Shown: positions 23,387 through 32,749 of the stretch, in pieces
Numbering within the stretch: the stretch's first letter is position 1
Layout of the letters: every line of letters starts with the position of its first letter
Source of the DNA: Algoriphagus oliviformis
Lineage (GTDB): Bacteria; Bacteroidota; Bacteroidia; Cytophagales; Cyclobacteriaceae
DNA length: 64,000 nt
Assembly: GCF_017254915.1 (NCBI RefSeq)
Contig: NZ_JAFKCT010000001.1
Span: 930,001 to 994,000, forward strand
Reading direction: 5' to 3'
Made by a program: the position numbers and the translations under genes
The notes under the pieces: generated by a model
Seen by the model: the letters and a program-made list of their open reading frames with translations, nothing else
Databases searched by the model: none
What the model was told of the DNA's origin: nothing

Positions 23387-26263
23387 CTACCAGGTTCTGC
23401 CTCCGGGAGGTGGCCCCCCTGGCCTGAACGGCATTCCGCTCGGACCTCTCGGTTCTTCTTCTTTCTTGAAGTTGCCGATGATGTAGGTGAAGGTCAGCAT
23501 GCCGTAGCGGGTGAGGACGTTGGTGTAGGTGTCGGTGACGGAGACGTCGGAGATGGTGCGGCTGATGCTGTTGTTTTGGTTGAGCAGGTCAAAGATGACC
23601 ACTTTCAGCTCGGCCTTGTTGTTTTTTGCGAAGCGGTACCCCCCCTCGATATTCCACAGCCAGAAGTTCTGGTCAAATCCCTCCGAAAGTCCTCGGTAGA
23701 GGGTGTGTGCGACATTGTTTCCGACGAAGACTTTGCCGTTTTTGGAAGAAAGGAACAGGCGCATGGTGGACTCCTGCTGGTAGTAGTTGTTGTCCAGGTC
23801 CTGCTGGAGACTGGAGTTGACGATATTATATGTTCCGGTGGTCTGGATGGAGAAGTCCACGTTTTGGCTGATGTTGGAGCTGAAAGTCAAACCTTGGCTC
23901 AGGGCGAGGTTGTCGTTGAGGTTTCTGTCCCCGTTGATCATGCCCGGAGTCCGGTTGAAGCTTGCCCGGCTGTTGGTGTTGAACTGGGTCTTGATCTTTT
24001 TGATCGGCGCGCCGTAGGTGAGGAAGAGGCTGGTTCTCCAGTTTCCGTCCAAGTTGACCGGCTGGGAGATCTGACCGCCGGAGCGGAGCAGGATTTCCCC
24101 ATTGATCAGGGTGTCTTGGGCGGTGATGAAGGTATTGTTGCCTATGTAGTTGTTGGTGGCCGAATAGTTCATAAACATAAACAGCGTGCGGGATTTTTCC
24201 AGGTTCACCTTGCTGATGTTTGCAAAGATGTTGTGGTTGTAGCTCTGGGCTAGGCTGGGATTACCCACACTCATGTTGAGCGGGTTTTGGTTGTTGACCA
24301 CGTTTTGCAGCTGGGATACACTTGGCTCGTCAGTGTCTGTCCTGTAGCGGAATCTCCAGCTGAAGCCCGACTGCCGGTTGCGGTAGTTGATGCTCGCTCC
24401 GGGGAGGACATTGCTAAAGTCCCTGTTGAAGACTCCCTCAGTCGGGAAAAAGGCCTCGTTGTCCAGCGTCGCAAACTGGTAGTCCAAGTTCAGGTTGATG
24501 CTGTAGCCTTCCTTGTTGTAGGCATAGCCGGACCGCAGGCGTTGGGTGATGAACTTGTTGTCAAACTCGTTGGAAAGGGCCGTGTCCAGCACGGGTCTTC
24601 GCTCAGCGTCCAGAATGTAGGTTTTTTGGTCGGCTACGGTTTTGTTGTTGCCGATCTGATAGCCCAAAGTGGCGATGGAGTTTTTTCCCACCGGCTCGGT
24701 AAAGGTCGCATTGACGCGATAGTTGAATCCCTCGTTTAGCGCATCGGTCTCCTGCAGCGTGGTGTCTATCAGGCTTCTGCCAAAGTCCCGGCTTGCGGCG
24801 AGCAGGTCGGAGGTTTGGTCGCGGTTGTTCCATACCGTGTAAATATCGGTCGAGAGTGTCCTGCCTTTTTTCTCAAACTTGTAGCGATAGGTCAGGTTGT
24901 TGGCGATGTTGTAGGCTTGGGTTTCGGCATCGGTGATGGATCTCAGCGCCGAGAGCGAGTCTCCGGTGCTGGCCGAGGTCAAGGCGTCACGGTCGCTGAA
25001 GGTCTTGTTGGTTTGGAAAGAGATGTTCGGCGTCAGGATGATGGAGTTCCTTTCATTCAAATCCGCCTCGATTCTCGCATTTGCCCGGTGGTTGTAGTTG
25101 TCCACCGTGTTGATGAGGTTTTCCTGATAGTATTGTCTCAGATTTTCGTTGACCACGGTCTCACGGTTGGTGATCTGCTGCAGCGTGTTGGTCGTGTTGT
25201 TGAAAAAGTAGCTTCCGGTGAAGTTTACCTTCTTTCCCCACTTGTCCGAATAGTTTAGCCCCAGTGCGTTGGTGGTGACGATGCCTCCGGAGTTACCAAC
25301 GTAGAAGTTGTTGCCACCGCCGCCCCACCGGCCACCGCCTCCGCCAAAGCCCCTGCCTCCGCCGGAGGAGTTGGCTGAGACACCGGCGAGGTCTTGGCTG
25401 GAAAAGTTTTGCTGGTTGATGTTGTTGAAAAGTCCCAAGATCGAAACCCGCTGGTCGCCCTTGAACATGTTGATGCTGCCGCCAGCCGAGTAGCGCTCAT
25501 CGGTACCGAACCCTCCATAAGCCCTTCCAAAGGAGCCGTTTTTGCGGTCTTCGCGCAGGATGATGTTGATGGTCTTGGTATAGGTGCCGTCATCAAAGCC
25601 TGTGAGTCTGCTCTGATCCGAGCGCTGGTCGAGCACTTCTACCCGATCGATGGCGTCGGCAGGCAGGTTTCTCAGCGCGATACTGGGGTCACTTCCGAAA
25701 AACTCCCGCCCATCCACGAGGATTTTCTGCACATTTTCGCCTTGCGCCTGGAGCTGTCCCCCGCTCATGGTCATTCCGGGCATTTTGCGGATCAGGTCTT
25801 CGGCTTGGGCATTAGCCTGGGTTTTGAAAGCGTTCGCATTGTAGGAAGTCGTGTCACCGCGCTGCTCGCCGACTGGTGCCTGTCCTTCGATGACCACTTC
25901 CCCGAGTACCTTGGTGTCCTCCAAGATGAAAATTTCACCCAATTCCACCGGATCCCTGAAGCTGTGGATCTTGGTGACGGTGCCGTAGCCCAAAAAAGAG
26001 ATCTCCAATTTTACCTCGGGAATCATCGGCCGGACGATCTCAAATTCACCGTTTGCACCGGTGACAGTGCCCCTCAGCAGGGAATCGGTGACCGTTTTGA
26101 TGGTCACATTGGCACCGATCATGGGCAGTTTGGAAGTCCCATCCGTGACCTTTCCGGTAAATTTCCGCTCGGGACGGGCTTGTCCTCCCGGTCGCTGGGC
26201 CTGTGCCGAAAATGAGGTCAAAAGGCTTAAAATCAGTACAATAAAAAGGTATGTCTTTCTCAT
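23387..26263 (-). CDS. TonB-dependent receptor-like outer-membrane protein with carboxypeptidase-regulatory domain
   Basis: 958 residues. A signal peptide (to about 22) is followed by a carboxypeptidase-regulatory-like domain (about 35-120: GKVTDGTSKLPMIGANV), a plug domain (about 125-235: AEDLIRKMPGMTM, VLVDGREFFG-like KILVDGREFFG) and an OMP_b-brl_3-type barrel. A glycine run lies near residues 296-316. The last aromatic strand (GMLTFTYIIGNF) is followed by a 22-residue Pro/Gly/Arg tail, so the usual C-terminal beta-signal is not at the very end. No TonB box or SusD partner was recognised. Likely outer-membrane transport or secretion role. Confidence 0.88.
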   Translation of the reverse strand: MRKTYLFIVLILSLLTSFSAQAQRPGGQARPERKFTGKVTDGTSKLPMIGANVTIKTVTDSLLRGTVTGANGEFEIVRPMIPEVKLEISFLGYGTVTKIHSFRDPVELGEIFILEDTKVLGEVVIEGQAPVGEQRGDTTSYNANAFKTQANAQAEDLIRKMPGMTMSGGQLQAQGENVQKILVDGREFFGSDPSIALRNLPADAIDRVEVLDQRSDQSRLTGFDDGTYTKTINIILREDRKNGSFGRAYGGFGTDERYSAGGSINMFKGDQRVSILGLFNNINQQNFSSQDLAGVSANSSGGGRGFGGGGGRWGGGGNNFYVGNSGGIVTTNALGLNYSDKWGKKVNFTGSYFFNNTTNTLQQITNRETVVNENLRQYYQENLINTVDNYNHRANARIEADLNERNSIILTPNISFQTNKTFSDRDALTSASTGDSLSALRSITDAETQAYNIANNLTYRYKFEKKGRTLSTDIYTVWNNRDQTSDLLAASRDFGRSLIDTTLQETDALNEGFNYRVNATFTEPVGKNSIATLGYQIGNNKTVADQKTYILDAERRPVLDTALSNEFDNKFITQRLRSGYAYNKEGYSINLNLDYQFATLDNEAFFPTEGVFNRDFSNVLPGASINYRNRQSGFSWRFRYRTDTDEPSVSQLQNVVNNQNPLNMSVGNPSLAQSYNHNIFANISKVNLEKSRTLFMFMNYSATNNYIGNNTFITAQDTLINGEILLRSGGQISQPVNLDGNWRTSLFLTYGAPIKKIKTQFNTNSRASFNRTPGMINGDRNLNDNLALSQGLTFSSNISQNVDFSIQTTGTYNIVNSSLQQDLDNNYYQQESTMRLFLSSKNGKVFVGNNVAHTLYRGLSEGFDQNFWLWNIEGGYRFAKNNKAELKVVIFDLLNQNNSISRTISDVSVTDTYTNVLTRYGMLTFTYIIGNFKKEEEPRGPSGMPFRPGGPPPGGRTW

Positions 26264-26389
26264 AGAAATCTAAAGTTCACACCTTTGACCGAAAGACTAA
26301 GCCGGCGGTTTAATCCGGGCAGACCGAAAAATTAGAATGGACATTTTAGGGGATGGATGGTCTAAATGTCCTTTTAAAATCCAAGCCGA

Positions 26390-26725
26390 TCAAACCTGCG
26401 CCATGATCTCCGGATAGGAGATTCCAAAGTGGCTGTTGTCGTACACCGCCTGTCCGTCTCGCACGATGATGACCTGGGGTGACTCGTGGGGTACGCCAAA
26501 CTCCGCTTCGATTTGGTTGGAGAGGTTGCGGAAGGAGATCAGGTCCAAAAAGTAGGGAATGACTTTCTCCCCATCTTCTGTTTTCCAGTTTCGCAGGAGT
26601 CGGTCCAGCGACATGCTGCTGACCGAGCAGCGGGTACTGTGCTTGAAGATCAAGACGGGCTTGGTATTGCTCAGTTCTTTGATTTCAGCGATTTGGGTAG
26701 CTTCGGTGAGTTTTTTCCAGTTCAT
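26390..26725 (-). CDS. ytxJ: Bacillithiol system redox-active protein YtxJ
   Basis: 111 residues of thioredoxin-like fold. The single active cysteine is in KHSTRCSVSSMS (Cys33), matching the TxCxxS motif of YtxJ; PYFLDLISFRNLSNQI and HESPQVIIVRDG complete the family pattern. It is thought to reduce bacillithiolated proteins. The presence of bshA 3.2 kb away fits a bacillithiol-using cell. Confidence 0.9.
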   Translation of the reverse strand: MNWKKLTEATQIAEIKELSNTKPVLIFKHSTRCSVSSMSLDRLLRNWKTEDGEKVIPYFLDLISFRNLSNQIEAEFGVPHESPQVIIVRDGQAVYDNSHFGISYPEIMAQV

Positions 26726-26738
26726 TTTGGTGATTGCT

Positions 26739-26746
26739 TACTTTTG
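26739..26746 (+). promoter_or_regulatory. Promoter -7 box for the DUF4403 gene
   Basis: TACTTTTG matches TAnnTTTG and lies 51 bases before the ATG at 26798. Confidence 0.45.
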
Positions 26747-26797
26747 GGGCAATTGTTGCGAGGGGATTCAGTTCCGTTAGACCTTCCTAGTATTGCT

Positions 26798-28198
26798 ATG
26801 AAAATAACCAACAAAAGCCGATTAGTTCCTTTGGACTATCTGTGTTTGATCATTTTTTGTGCCATCACTGCCTGCAAAAGCCTCAACCCCGCAGCGACAC
26901 CTCCACTAGCGCGAATCCCCGAGGCCTATTCGAAAGTGAATCTGCCCTTGGAGATCCCTGTCCAGACTTTGGAAAACCTGGTCAATCAGCGTGTCCCTCC
27001 TGTGCTCTTCGAGGAGCAGGGCATGGAGATGGGCAACGGCATCATTGGCGATTTGAATTTTGCCAGAAACGGCATGGTAAACGTAGCCGCTTTGGACGAG
27101 CATCGGATGCAGCTCATCTTGCCCATCCGGGTCAGGGGAGAACTCGGCCTGAAGCCCGGCGGCCTGCGCAATCTTTTCCAGTCCAAAGTCCCGATTGACC
27201 AGGCTTTCGCTCCAGTAGTGGTCTTTGATCCCCAGATCAACCCCAATTGGGCCTTGGGAATTTCGGATTTTGAAGTGTTGGATCTCGGGGGAAAGATGAG
27301 TCTCAGCGTCTTGGGGATGGAGCTGGATCTGACCCAGATGATCCGGCAGGAAATCCAGCGCTATGCGGACAAAAACCTGACTGCGAAACCGGACCTTTTG
27401 AGACTCAAGCCCATCGTCGATCAGGCTTGGAATCAGGTGGGACGGCCCGTGTTTGTGGAGTTTGAGGGAAAAAGGATGGCTTTTTCCATCCAGCCGGATT
27501 CGGTCAAGCTTTCGGAAAAGTTCACCCCAGGCCAGAGCTATGACCTCAGCTTGGGCCTGTCGGGGAAAGTAAATGCACATCCTGTGGATGCCGCGCCCAG
27601 CCGGCCTTTTCCCCTTCCCAAGCTGACCGAAAACCACAGCGAAGAGAACTTTCTCGAAATCCTCATCCCGCTGCGCTTGAGCTACGCTGAGATCGATCAG
27701 CTGCTCAGCGAAAATTTTGAAAACCAAGCAATCCGCGTCAACAAGACCACGGTCTTTCGACCGAGCAACTTCCGCTCTCAGGCCTACGGTGAGCAGCTGG
27801 GGATTTGGATGGACTTTCATGCGGTTCAGACAGACGGCAAAGAAATCGACGGAAAGCTTTTTTTGGTGGGCTCTCCGAAGTTCGATCCGAGGGAACGCGT
27901 GCTGATTTTTGACCAAGTCAACTTTCACCTGGACAGTGACAGCCGAAAGGCAAAAATGGCTGCATCCCTCAAAAAGGGCAAAATCATCCGGCAACTGGAC
28001 AAAAAGCTCCGCTTCGAAATGGGAGAGGTGCTGGAGGAGAGCCTCAGCGGAATCCGGGAACGCCTCGCTCTGCAGACTCCCTATGGCGATCTGAGGGTAG
28101 TCGGTTTGGAGATTGTCCCAGATGGGTTTTACCCCTCTGCCGCCGGTCTGGAAATCCAGTTGAAAGCAACCGGGCAGGTGGAGGTGGAGTGGAGGTAA
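26798..28198 (+). CDS. DUF4403 family lipoprotein
   Basis: 466 residues from the ATG at 26798. The signal peptide ends in a lipobox (ITAC, near residue 27). The body has two similar halves typical of DUF4403: LEIPVQTLENLVNQRVPPVLFEEQG and later LRLSYAEIDQLLSENFENQ, which resemble the lipid-binding tubular SYLF/BPI-like repeats. The function is unknown; an envelope role is inferred. It has its own promoter box and is divergent from ytxJ. Confidence 0.85.
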   Translation: MKITNKSRLVPLDYLCLIIFCAITACKSLNPAATPPLARIPEAYSKVNLPLEIPVQTLENLVNQRVPPVLFEEQGMEMGNGIIGDLNFARNGMVNVAALDEHRMQLILPIRVRGELGLKPGGLRNLFQSKVPIDQAFAPVVVFDPQINPNWALGISDFEVLDLGGKMSLSVLGMELDLTQMIRQEIQRYADKNLTAKPDLLRLKPIVDQAWNQVGRPVFVEFEGKRMAFSIQPDSVKLSEKFTPGQSYDLSLGLSGKVNAHPVDAAPSRPFPLPKLTENHSEENFLEILIPLRLSYAEIDQLLSENFENQAIRVNKTTVFRPSNFRSQAYGEQLGIWMDFHAVQTDGKEIDGKLFLVGSPKFDPRERVLIFDQVNFHLDSDSRKAKMAASLKKGKIIRQLDKKLRFEMGEVLEESLSGIRERLALQTPYGDLRVVGLEIVPDGFYPSAAGLEIQLKATGQVEVEWR

Positions 28199-28419
28199 AT
28201 CCTTCGTCAAAATCCGACCGGAATCGCCGCAAGCTCCGCAAATAAAGCACCAGCGCCTGCAAGGCCAACTAAAGGCAGCTTTGCTGCTGCAGTTTGCACA
28301 GTACCGGGGTTGCTCCGCAGCATGCCAGCAGGCAGTTTCTGGGCTTTTCGTTACAAGGGACTTTCAAACCGAGGCTCAGTCGAAACAAGTGCCTTGCTTT
28401 TCCGGCATTTATCCACTTC
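28199..28419. other. Intergenic region with small hairpins
   Basis: No gene or RNA was recognised. The region contains GCAGC-TTT-GCTGC (28275-28287) and several related CAGCA/GCAGG words, similar in style to the hairpin at 44382-44408. Confidence 0.5.
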
Positions 28420-29754
28420 CTACTTTTTCCCCACCAAGATCAAATCCTCCTGGGGTGTGATCAGGTAGTGGGCCCCTGAGTCCGAGACCACTGCCATCTC
28501 TTCCACGGAGATGGTCTTTTCGGTGCCGTCCGCTTGCTTCCAGCAGTGAAAGCCGTCGAAAGCGAAGACCATCCCCGCTTTCAGGAGCTTTTGCGCAGCC
28601 GGTCTGGGTGAGGGAAGTCTTGCTCCGCCCAGATTGGGCCCCACGTCATGGGCCACGTAGCCGACGGGGTGGCCTGTACTCCATGGAACATAAAGCGAGC
28701 CCGCTGCATCCATGAGGTCCCGCTGTGCGCGGTCCACGTCTTCTCCTTTTACACCGGGTTTCATGGCCGCGAGAGCGGCACGGCTTCCCGCTTTTCCGTT
28801 TTCCCAATAGCCTTGGATGTCAGCAGGTGCTGCCGTTTCTCCTTCTTTGAGTACATAGGCGAAACGCTGGATGTCGCTCACCCAGATCCCATAGAGCTTC
28901 ACACCGAAATCCGTCTGGATCACATCTCCGGGCATGATGATTTTGTCCGTGGCATGGGAATGCCCGCGGTCCGGGCCGGAGTTGACATTTGGGTTTTGGT
29001 CGGGATGCCAAGCGTCGGTGACGCCGTATTCGACCATTTTGGCTTTGAGGAATTTGGCGACTTCCGCATCAGTGGTCTTGCCGGGCTCGATCATGGCGTA
29101 GGCCTCGGCCTGGAAGTCCGCCGCCAACTGGGCCGCCTGGGTCAGGATTTCGATCTCTTCGGGAAGCTTGATCGAGAGCCATTCATAGACCAGTTCCTCG
29201 GAGGACACCAGTTTGGATGCGTCGCTTCCGAGGAGTTTTGCCAGTTCCGAGTATTGGCTGTGCGTCAAGCCATCCGCCATTTCATTGGATTCGGAGCTGT
29301 TGATGGCGATGGATTTGAAGCCTTTTTCTTTGATGAACCCGACCGCCTTGGCCAGGGATGATTCTCCTCTTGGCACTCGCTCCACTTTCTCATGGATGTC
29401 GAGTTCGTCCAGTGCGGTGGCTTCTCCGTCGGGGGAAAAGACGAGGGAATGGAATCCGGTGGCGTCGTTGAAAAAGAGAAAGGCCGCAGTGCCGCTGGCG
29501 TTTTCTCCCCCCACATGGGTAGCGATGGGATCATTGTAGTTTTCCCGGCACACGACCAGCCAGCAGTCTACCCCCGCGTTTTTGAGGGCGTCGGGAAGTA
29601 GTTGGTTGATCCGCTTTTTGCGGATTTCGGGCCAGGGATTTTCGCTCCAAAGATTCTCAGGACGGGTAGCTTCAGCGGGCTGGGAAGAGGGCTGGGAAGG
29701 CTGGCAGCCGAGCAAAACGGCAAAGATGGGGTAGATCCAGAGGTGTTTTCTCAT
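28420..29754 (-). CDS. M24 family metallopeptidase (Xaa-Pro peptidase-like lipoprotein)
   Basis: 444 residues. The signal peptide ends in LLGC (Cys17), so it is a lipoprotein. The pita-bread fold ligands are: Asp in QTDFGV (about 278), Asp in SDIQRFAY (about 290), His in TGHPVGYVAHD (about 360) and Glu in EEMAVV (about 418). The site that is normally GMVFTIEP reads GMVFAFDGF, so a metal-ligand Glu is replaced by Asp. Members cleave N-terminal residues before proline. The altered ligand may alter metal use or activity. Confidence 0.87.
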   Translation of the reverse strand: MRKHLWIYPIFAVLLGCQPSQPSSQPAEATRPENLWSENPWPEIRKKRINQLLPDALKNAGVDCWLVVCRENYNDPIATHVGGENASGTAAFLFFNDATGFHSLVFSPDGEATALDELDIHEKVERVPRGESSLAKAVGFIKEKGFKSIAINSSESNEMADGLTHSQYSELAKLLGSDASKLVSSEELVYEWLSIKLPEEIEILTQAAQLAADFQAEAYAMIEPGKTTDAEVAKFLKAKMVEYGVTDAWHPDQNPNVNSGPDRGHSHATDKIIMPGDVIQTDFGVKLYGIWVSDIQRFAYVLKEGETAAPADIQGYWENGKAGSRAALAAMKPGVKGEDVDRAQRDLMDAAGSLYVPWSTGHPVGYVAHDVGPNLGGARLPSPRPAAQKLLKAGMVFAFDGFHCWKQADGTEKTISVEEMAVVSDSGAHYLITPQEDLILVGKK

Positions 29755-29926
29755 AAGGTGGTGTAAAGGCGGAATTTAAGCACGACTTTCCGGAGGTAAA
29801 AAGGTTTTTACATCAACGCAATTCATTGGATATCAATCTTAAAGTGATAAAAACCTTATATTTTGAACAAATTCGCATTCATAGCGTGTTTAAAAGCAAA
29901 TCCAAAAAGGCCCTGCTGGGCATCCA

Positions 29927-31063
29927 ATGAAGATAGGAATCGTCTGTTATCCCACCTTTGGTGGTAGTGGCGTGGTGGCCACCGAATTAGGAAAAGGTTT
30001 GGCGAAAGTGGGCCACGAGGTACACTTCATCACGTACAAGCAGCCCATGAGGCTGGATTTTTTCAGCGAAAACCTCTTCTACCACGAGGTGGACATCAAG
30101 AGCTATCCCTTGTTTGAGTTTGCGCCCTATGAGCTGGCTCTGGCCAGCAAAATGGTGAGCGTCGTGAAGTACGAAAACCTCGATCTGCTCCATGTGCACT
30201 ATGCGATTCCCCACGCCTCCTCGGCCTACATGGCCAAGCAGATCCTCCGGACTCAGGGCATACAGATTCCGGTAGTCACCACGCTGCACGGCACGGACAT
30301 TACCCTGGTGGGCAAGGATCCGAGCTACGAGCCGGTGGTCACGTTCTCCATCAACCAGTCCGACGGGGTCACGGCGGTGTCCGAGGACTTGAGAAAGGAG
30401 ACCTTCCAATATTTTGACATCAAGCGGGACATCGAGGTCATTCCCAATTTCATCGATCTGGAGCGCTTCAAGAAGCAGCGCAAGGAGCATTTCAAGATGG
30501 CGATCTGTCCAAACGACGAGAAACTGCTGGTCCACACTTCCAACTTCAGAAAAGTGAAGCGGGTAGAGGATGTGATCCAGGTTTTTTACGAAGTGCGAAA
30601 AACCATCCCCGCCAAGCTGCTGCTGGTAGGCGATGGGCCGGAGCGTGACAAAATGGAACGGCTCTGCCGTACGCTGGGCACCTGTGATGACGTGCGTTTC
30701 CTGGGGAAACTCGAAGCGGTCGAAGAGGTGCTTTCTGTGGCGGACTTGTTTTTGATGCCTTCGGAAAAAGAGAGCTTTGGCCTCGCCGCGCTCGAAGCCA
30801 TGGCCTGCGAAGTGCCGGTCCTGTCCTCCAATGCAGGCGGGATCCCCGAGCTAAACCTGGACGGGGTGACGGGCTTTGCCTGCCAAGTGGGCGATGTGGG
30901 CGAAATGACCGAAAAAGCCAAGTACATCCTTTCCGAGGAGAATCTGCCAGGCTTCAAGGAGCGGGCCTTGGCTCGCGCCAAGCAATTTGACATACATCAA
31001 ATCATGCCCAAATACGAGGCGTTTTACGAAAAAACCATTGCCGAGGCCCTCAGCGCGGTCTAA
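29927..31063 (+). CDS. bshA: N-acetyl-alpha-D-glucosaminyl L-malate synthase
   Basis: 378 residues of the GT4 glycosyltransferase family. MKIGIVCYPTFGGSGVVATELG and the donor-binding VGDGPERDKM, PSEKESFGLAALEAMACE (EX7E motif) are diagnostic of BshA. It transfers GlcNAc from UDP-GlcNAc to L-malate, the first step of bacillithiol synthesis. bshB and bshC are not in this window. It fits ytxJ at 26390-26725. Confidence 0.94.
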   Translation: MKIGIVCYPTFGGSGVVATELGKGLAKVGHEVHFITYKQPMRLDFFSENLFYHEVDIKSYPLFEFAPYELALASKMVSVVKYENLDLLHVHYAIPHASSAYMAKQILRTQGIQIPVVTTLHGTDITLVGKDPSYEPVVTFSINQSDGVTAVSEDLRKETFQYFDIKRDIEVIPNFIDLERFKKQRKEHFKMAICPNDEKLLVHTSNFRKVKRVEDVIQVFYEVRKTIPAKLLLVGDGPERDKMERLCRTLGTCDDVRFLGKLEAVEEVLSVADLFLMPSEKESFGLAALEAMACEVPVLSSNAGGIPELNLDGVTGFACQVGDVGEMTEKAKYILSEENLPGFKERALARAKQFDIHQIMPKYEAFYEKTIAEALSAV

Positions 31064-31113
31064 AAATGATCTAAATCATTTGTCTGTGAAGACTCCCAAA
31101 AGGCCAAAAGCCT

Positions 31114-31121
31114 TAACTTTG
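31114..31121 (+). promoter_or_regulatory. Promoter -7 box for the fatty-acid hydroxylase gene
   Basis: TAACTTTG matches TAnnTTTG and lies 43 bases before the ATG at 31165. Confidence 0.55.
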
Positions 31122-31164
31122 CGGAGTTGACTTGCCAGTAAATTAAGCTTACACCATACTACTT

Positions 31165-31791
31165 ATGAAAAAGATTGGGAGATTGGACAAACCAGACAAT
31201 TTCGGTTCTGCCAAGATGTTTTCTAATCCATTTTTGGAGAAAATCTCCAGGACCAACATCCTCGTGCCGATCATCATGTTTTTTGCCATCTCGGCGGTGT
31301 CGTTTTACTATGCGGTGACCACCACGGAGATCGGGCTGGGAGTGGGGATTGCAGTGCTGTTTGCGGGGCTGTTCGTGTTCACGTTTGTGGAGTACATGAT
31401 GCACAAGCACTTCTTCCACATGGAGCCGGACACGCCGATCAAGGACAAGCTGCAGTACACCGTGCATGGCGTGCACCATGACTATCCCAAGGACAAAGAC
31501 CGCTTGGCAATGCCTCCCTTCGTGAGTGCGGCCTATGCGGCGATATTTTACCTGGTGTTCAAGCTGATTATGGGGGCTTATTCCCTCTATTTCCTGCCAG
31601 GATTTCTGATCGGATATGCGGCCTATCTCGGCGTACATTACCTCGTACATGCCCTCAATCCTCCGAAAAACTTCCTGAAGGTGCTGTGGGTAAACCATGC
31701 CGTGCACCACTACAAGGATCCGGACGTATCCTTTGGCGTGAGCTCTCCGCTCTGGGATATCCTGCTGGGTACCATGCCAAAGAAAGATTGA
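31165..31791 (+). CDS. Fatty-acid hydroxylase / sterol desaturase superfamily protein
   Basis: 208 residues with about four membrane segments. The histidine clusters of the di-iron membrane oxygenases are HKHFFHM, HGVHHDYP, HYLVHAL and HAVHHYKDP, in the order seen in fatty-acid 2-hydroxylases (Scs7/FA2H type). It probably adds a hydroxyl to a lipid acyl chain, in agreement with the 2-hydroxy fatty acids and sphingolipids known in this phylum. It is monocistronic with a clear terminator. Confidence 0.88.
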   Translation: MKKIGRLDKPDNFGSAKMFSNPFLEKISRTNILVPIIMFFAISAVSFYYAVTTTEIGLGVGIAVLFAGLFVFTFVEYMMHKHFFHMEPDTPIKDKLQYTVHGVHHDYPKDKDRLAMPPFVSAAYAAIFYLVFKLIMGAYSLYFLPGFLIGYAAYLGVHYLVHALNPPKNFLKVLWVNHAVHHYKDPDVSFGVSSPLWDILLGTMPKKD

Positions 31792-31813
31792 CGATCCCAT
31801 CCAGTCTTTGCAG

Positions 31814-31848
31814 CCCTCCAAGAAGTTGGAAAACTTGGAGGGTTTTTT
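31814..31848 (+). terminator. Terminator after the hydroxylase gene
   Basis: CCCTCCAAG (31814-31822) pairs with CTTGGAGGG (31834-31842), followed by six T. Confidence 0.85.
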
Positions 31849-31874
31849 CATGTTCTATTCCCAGTAATCAGTTT

Positions 31875-31893
31875 CTTCGTGCCATTGTGGCAA
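31875..31893. repeat. Single unit of the CTTCGTGCCTTTGTGGC repeat family
   Basis: CTTCGTGCCATTGTGGCAA closely resembles the right arm of the larger repeat at 32749-32908. Confidence 0.6.
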
Positions 31894-31906
31894 ACCAAAA
31901 TCCAAC

Positions 31907-32749
31907 ATGAATACTGTCTCCATCATCGGCCTAGGCTGGATCGGTACGCCGACGGCACACCTGCTAAAGGATTCCTGCCAAGTGATAGGCTCCACCACCA
32001 GTTCCGAAAAGCAAGCCAAACTTGCCTCCGAAGTAATCAAGGCTGTCCGCTTTTCCCTGAGCCCCCACCCGGAGGGCCTAGGCTTCAACGCACTTTTCCA
32101 ATCCGAAATCCTTATCGTCAACATCCCACCTCGGACCCGCACGGGCGATGGGACTTTCCACCTAGAGCAGCTGAAGTACCTGAAGAGTCTTTTGGCCAAC
32201 TCAGCGGTCAAAAAGGTGCTCTTCGTGTCCAGCACGGGAGTCTATCCCAGTGAAAACCTCGAAGGGAAATATGCTGAAGACTTTCCGCTCAGTCTGGAAA
32301 ACACGGGGCACGATACCATCTTTCGTGCAGAGCAGCTACTGGAAGCTTCGGCTACGCTCAGCACAGGCGAGCGAAACTACGATTTGACCATCGTCAGATT
32401 CGGAGGTTTGCTGGGAGACGACAGGATTCCGTTGCGGTATTTCACCGGGAAGGAAAATGTGGCAGGACATACCCGAGTGAACTTTATCCATCGCCAAGAT
32501 GCAGCGCGCATGCTCGCTTGGATCGTGGAAAAAGGCCTTTGGAACCAAACCTTCAACGGGGTCGCACCACGGCATCCCCTGAGACGCGAAATCTATGAAA
32601 AGCTGTCCCGGGAGACCGGCATGGCTCCTCCCGCCAGCTACCAAAACGAACCCGAAGGCAATGACCGACTGATTTCCTCTGAAAAGATCTTGGCGACAGG
32701 TTTTGAGTTTGATTTTCCGGACCCTTTGGATTTTACCTATGTAGTTTAG
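31907..32749 (+). CDS. NAD(P)-dependent epimerase-like SDR protein (YeeZ-like)
   Basis: 280 residues. It opens with a Rossmann motif SIIGLGWIGTPTAHLL and carries LIVNIPPRTRTGDG, VLFVSSTGVYPS (the SDR serine strand) and NFIHRQDAARM. This arrangement is that of atypical extended SDRs such as YeeZ, whose substrate is unknown. The canonical YxxxK is not obvious. It is preceded by a repeat unit and followed by a repeat-rich gap. Confidence 0.82.
   Translation: MNTVSIIGLGWIGTPTAHLLKDSCQVIGSTTSSEKQAKLASEVIKAVRFSLSPHPEGLGFNALFQSEILIVNIPPRTRTGDGTFHLEQLKYLKSLLANSAVKKVLFVSSTGVYPSENLEGKYAEDFPLSLENTGHDTIFRAEQLLEASATLSTGERNYDLTIVRFGGLLGDDRIPLRYFTGKENVAGHTRVNFIHRQDAARMLAWIVEKGLWNQTFNGVAPRHPLRREIYEKLSRETGMAPPASYQNEPEGNDRLISSEKILATGFEFDFPDPLDFTYVV

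Noticed and set aside
28199-28419. tRNA or small structured RNA gene
   Set aside because: The hairpins are short GCAGC/GCTGC units; no cloverleaf or known RNA pattern could be drawn.
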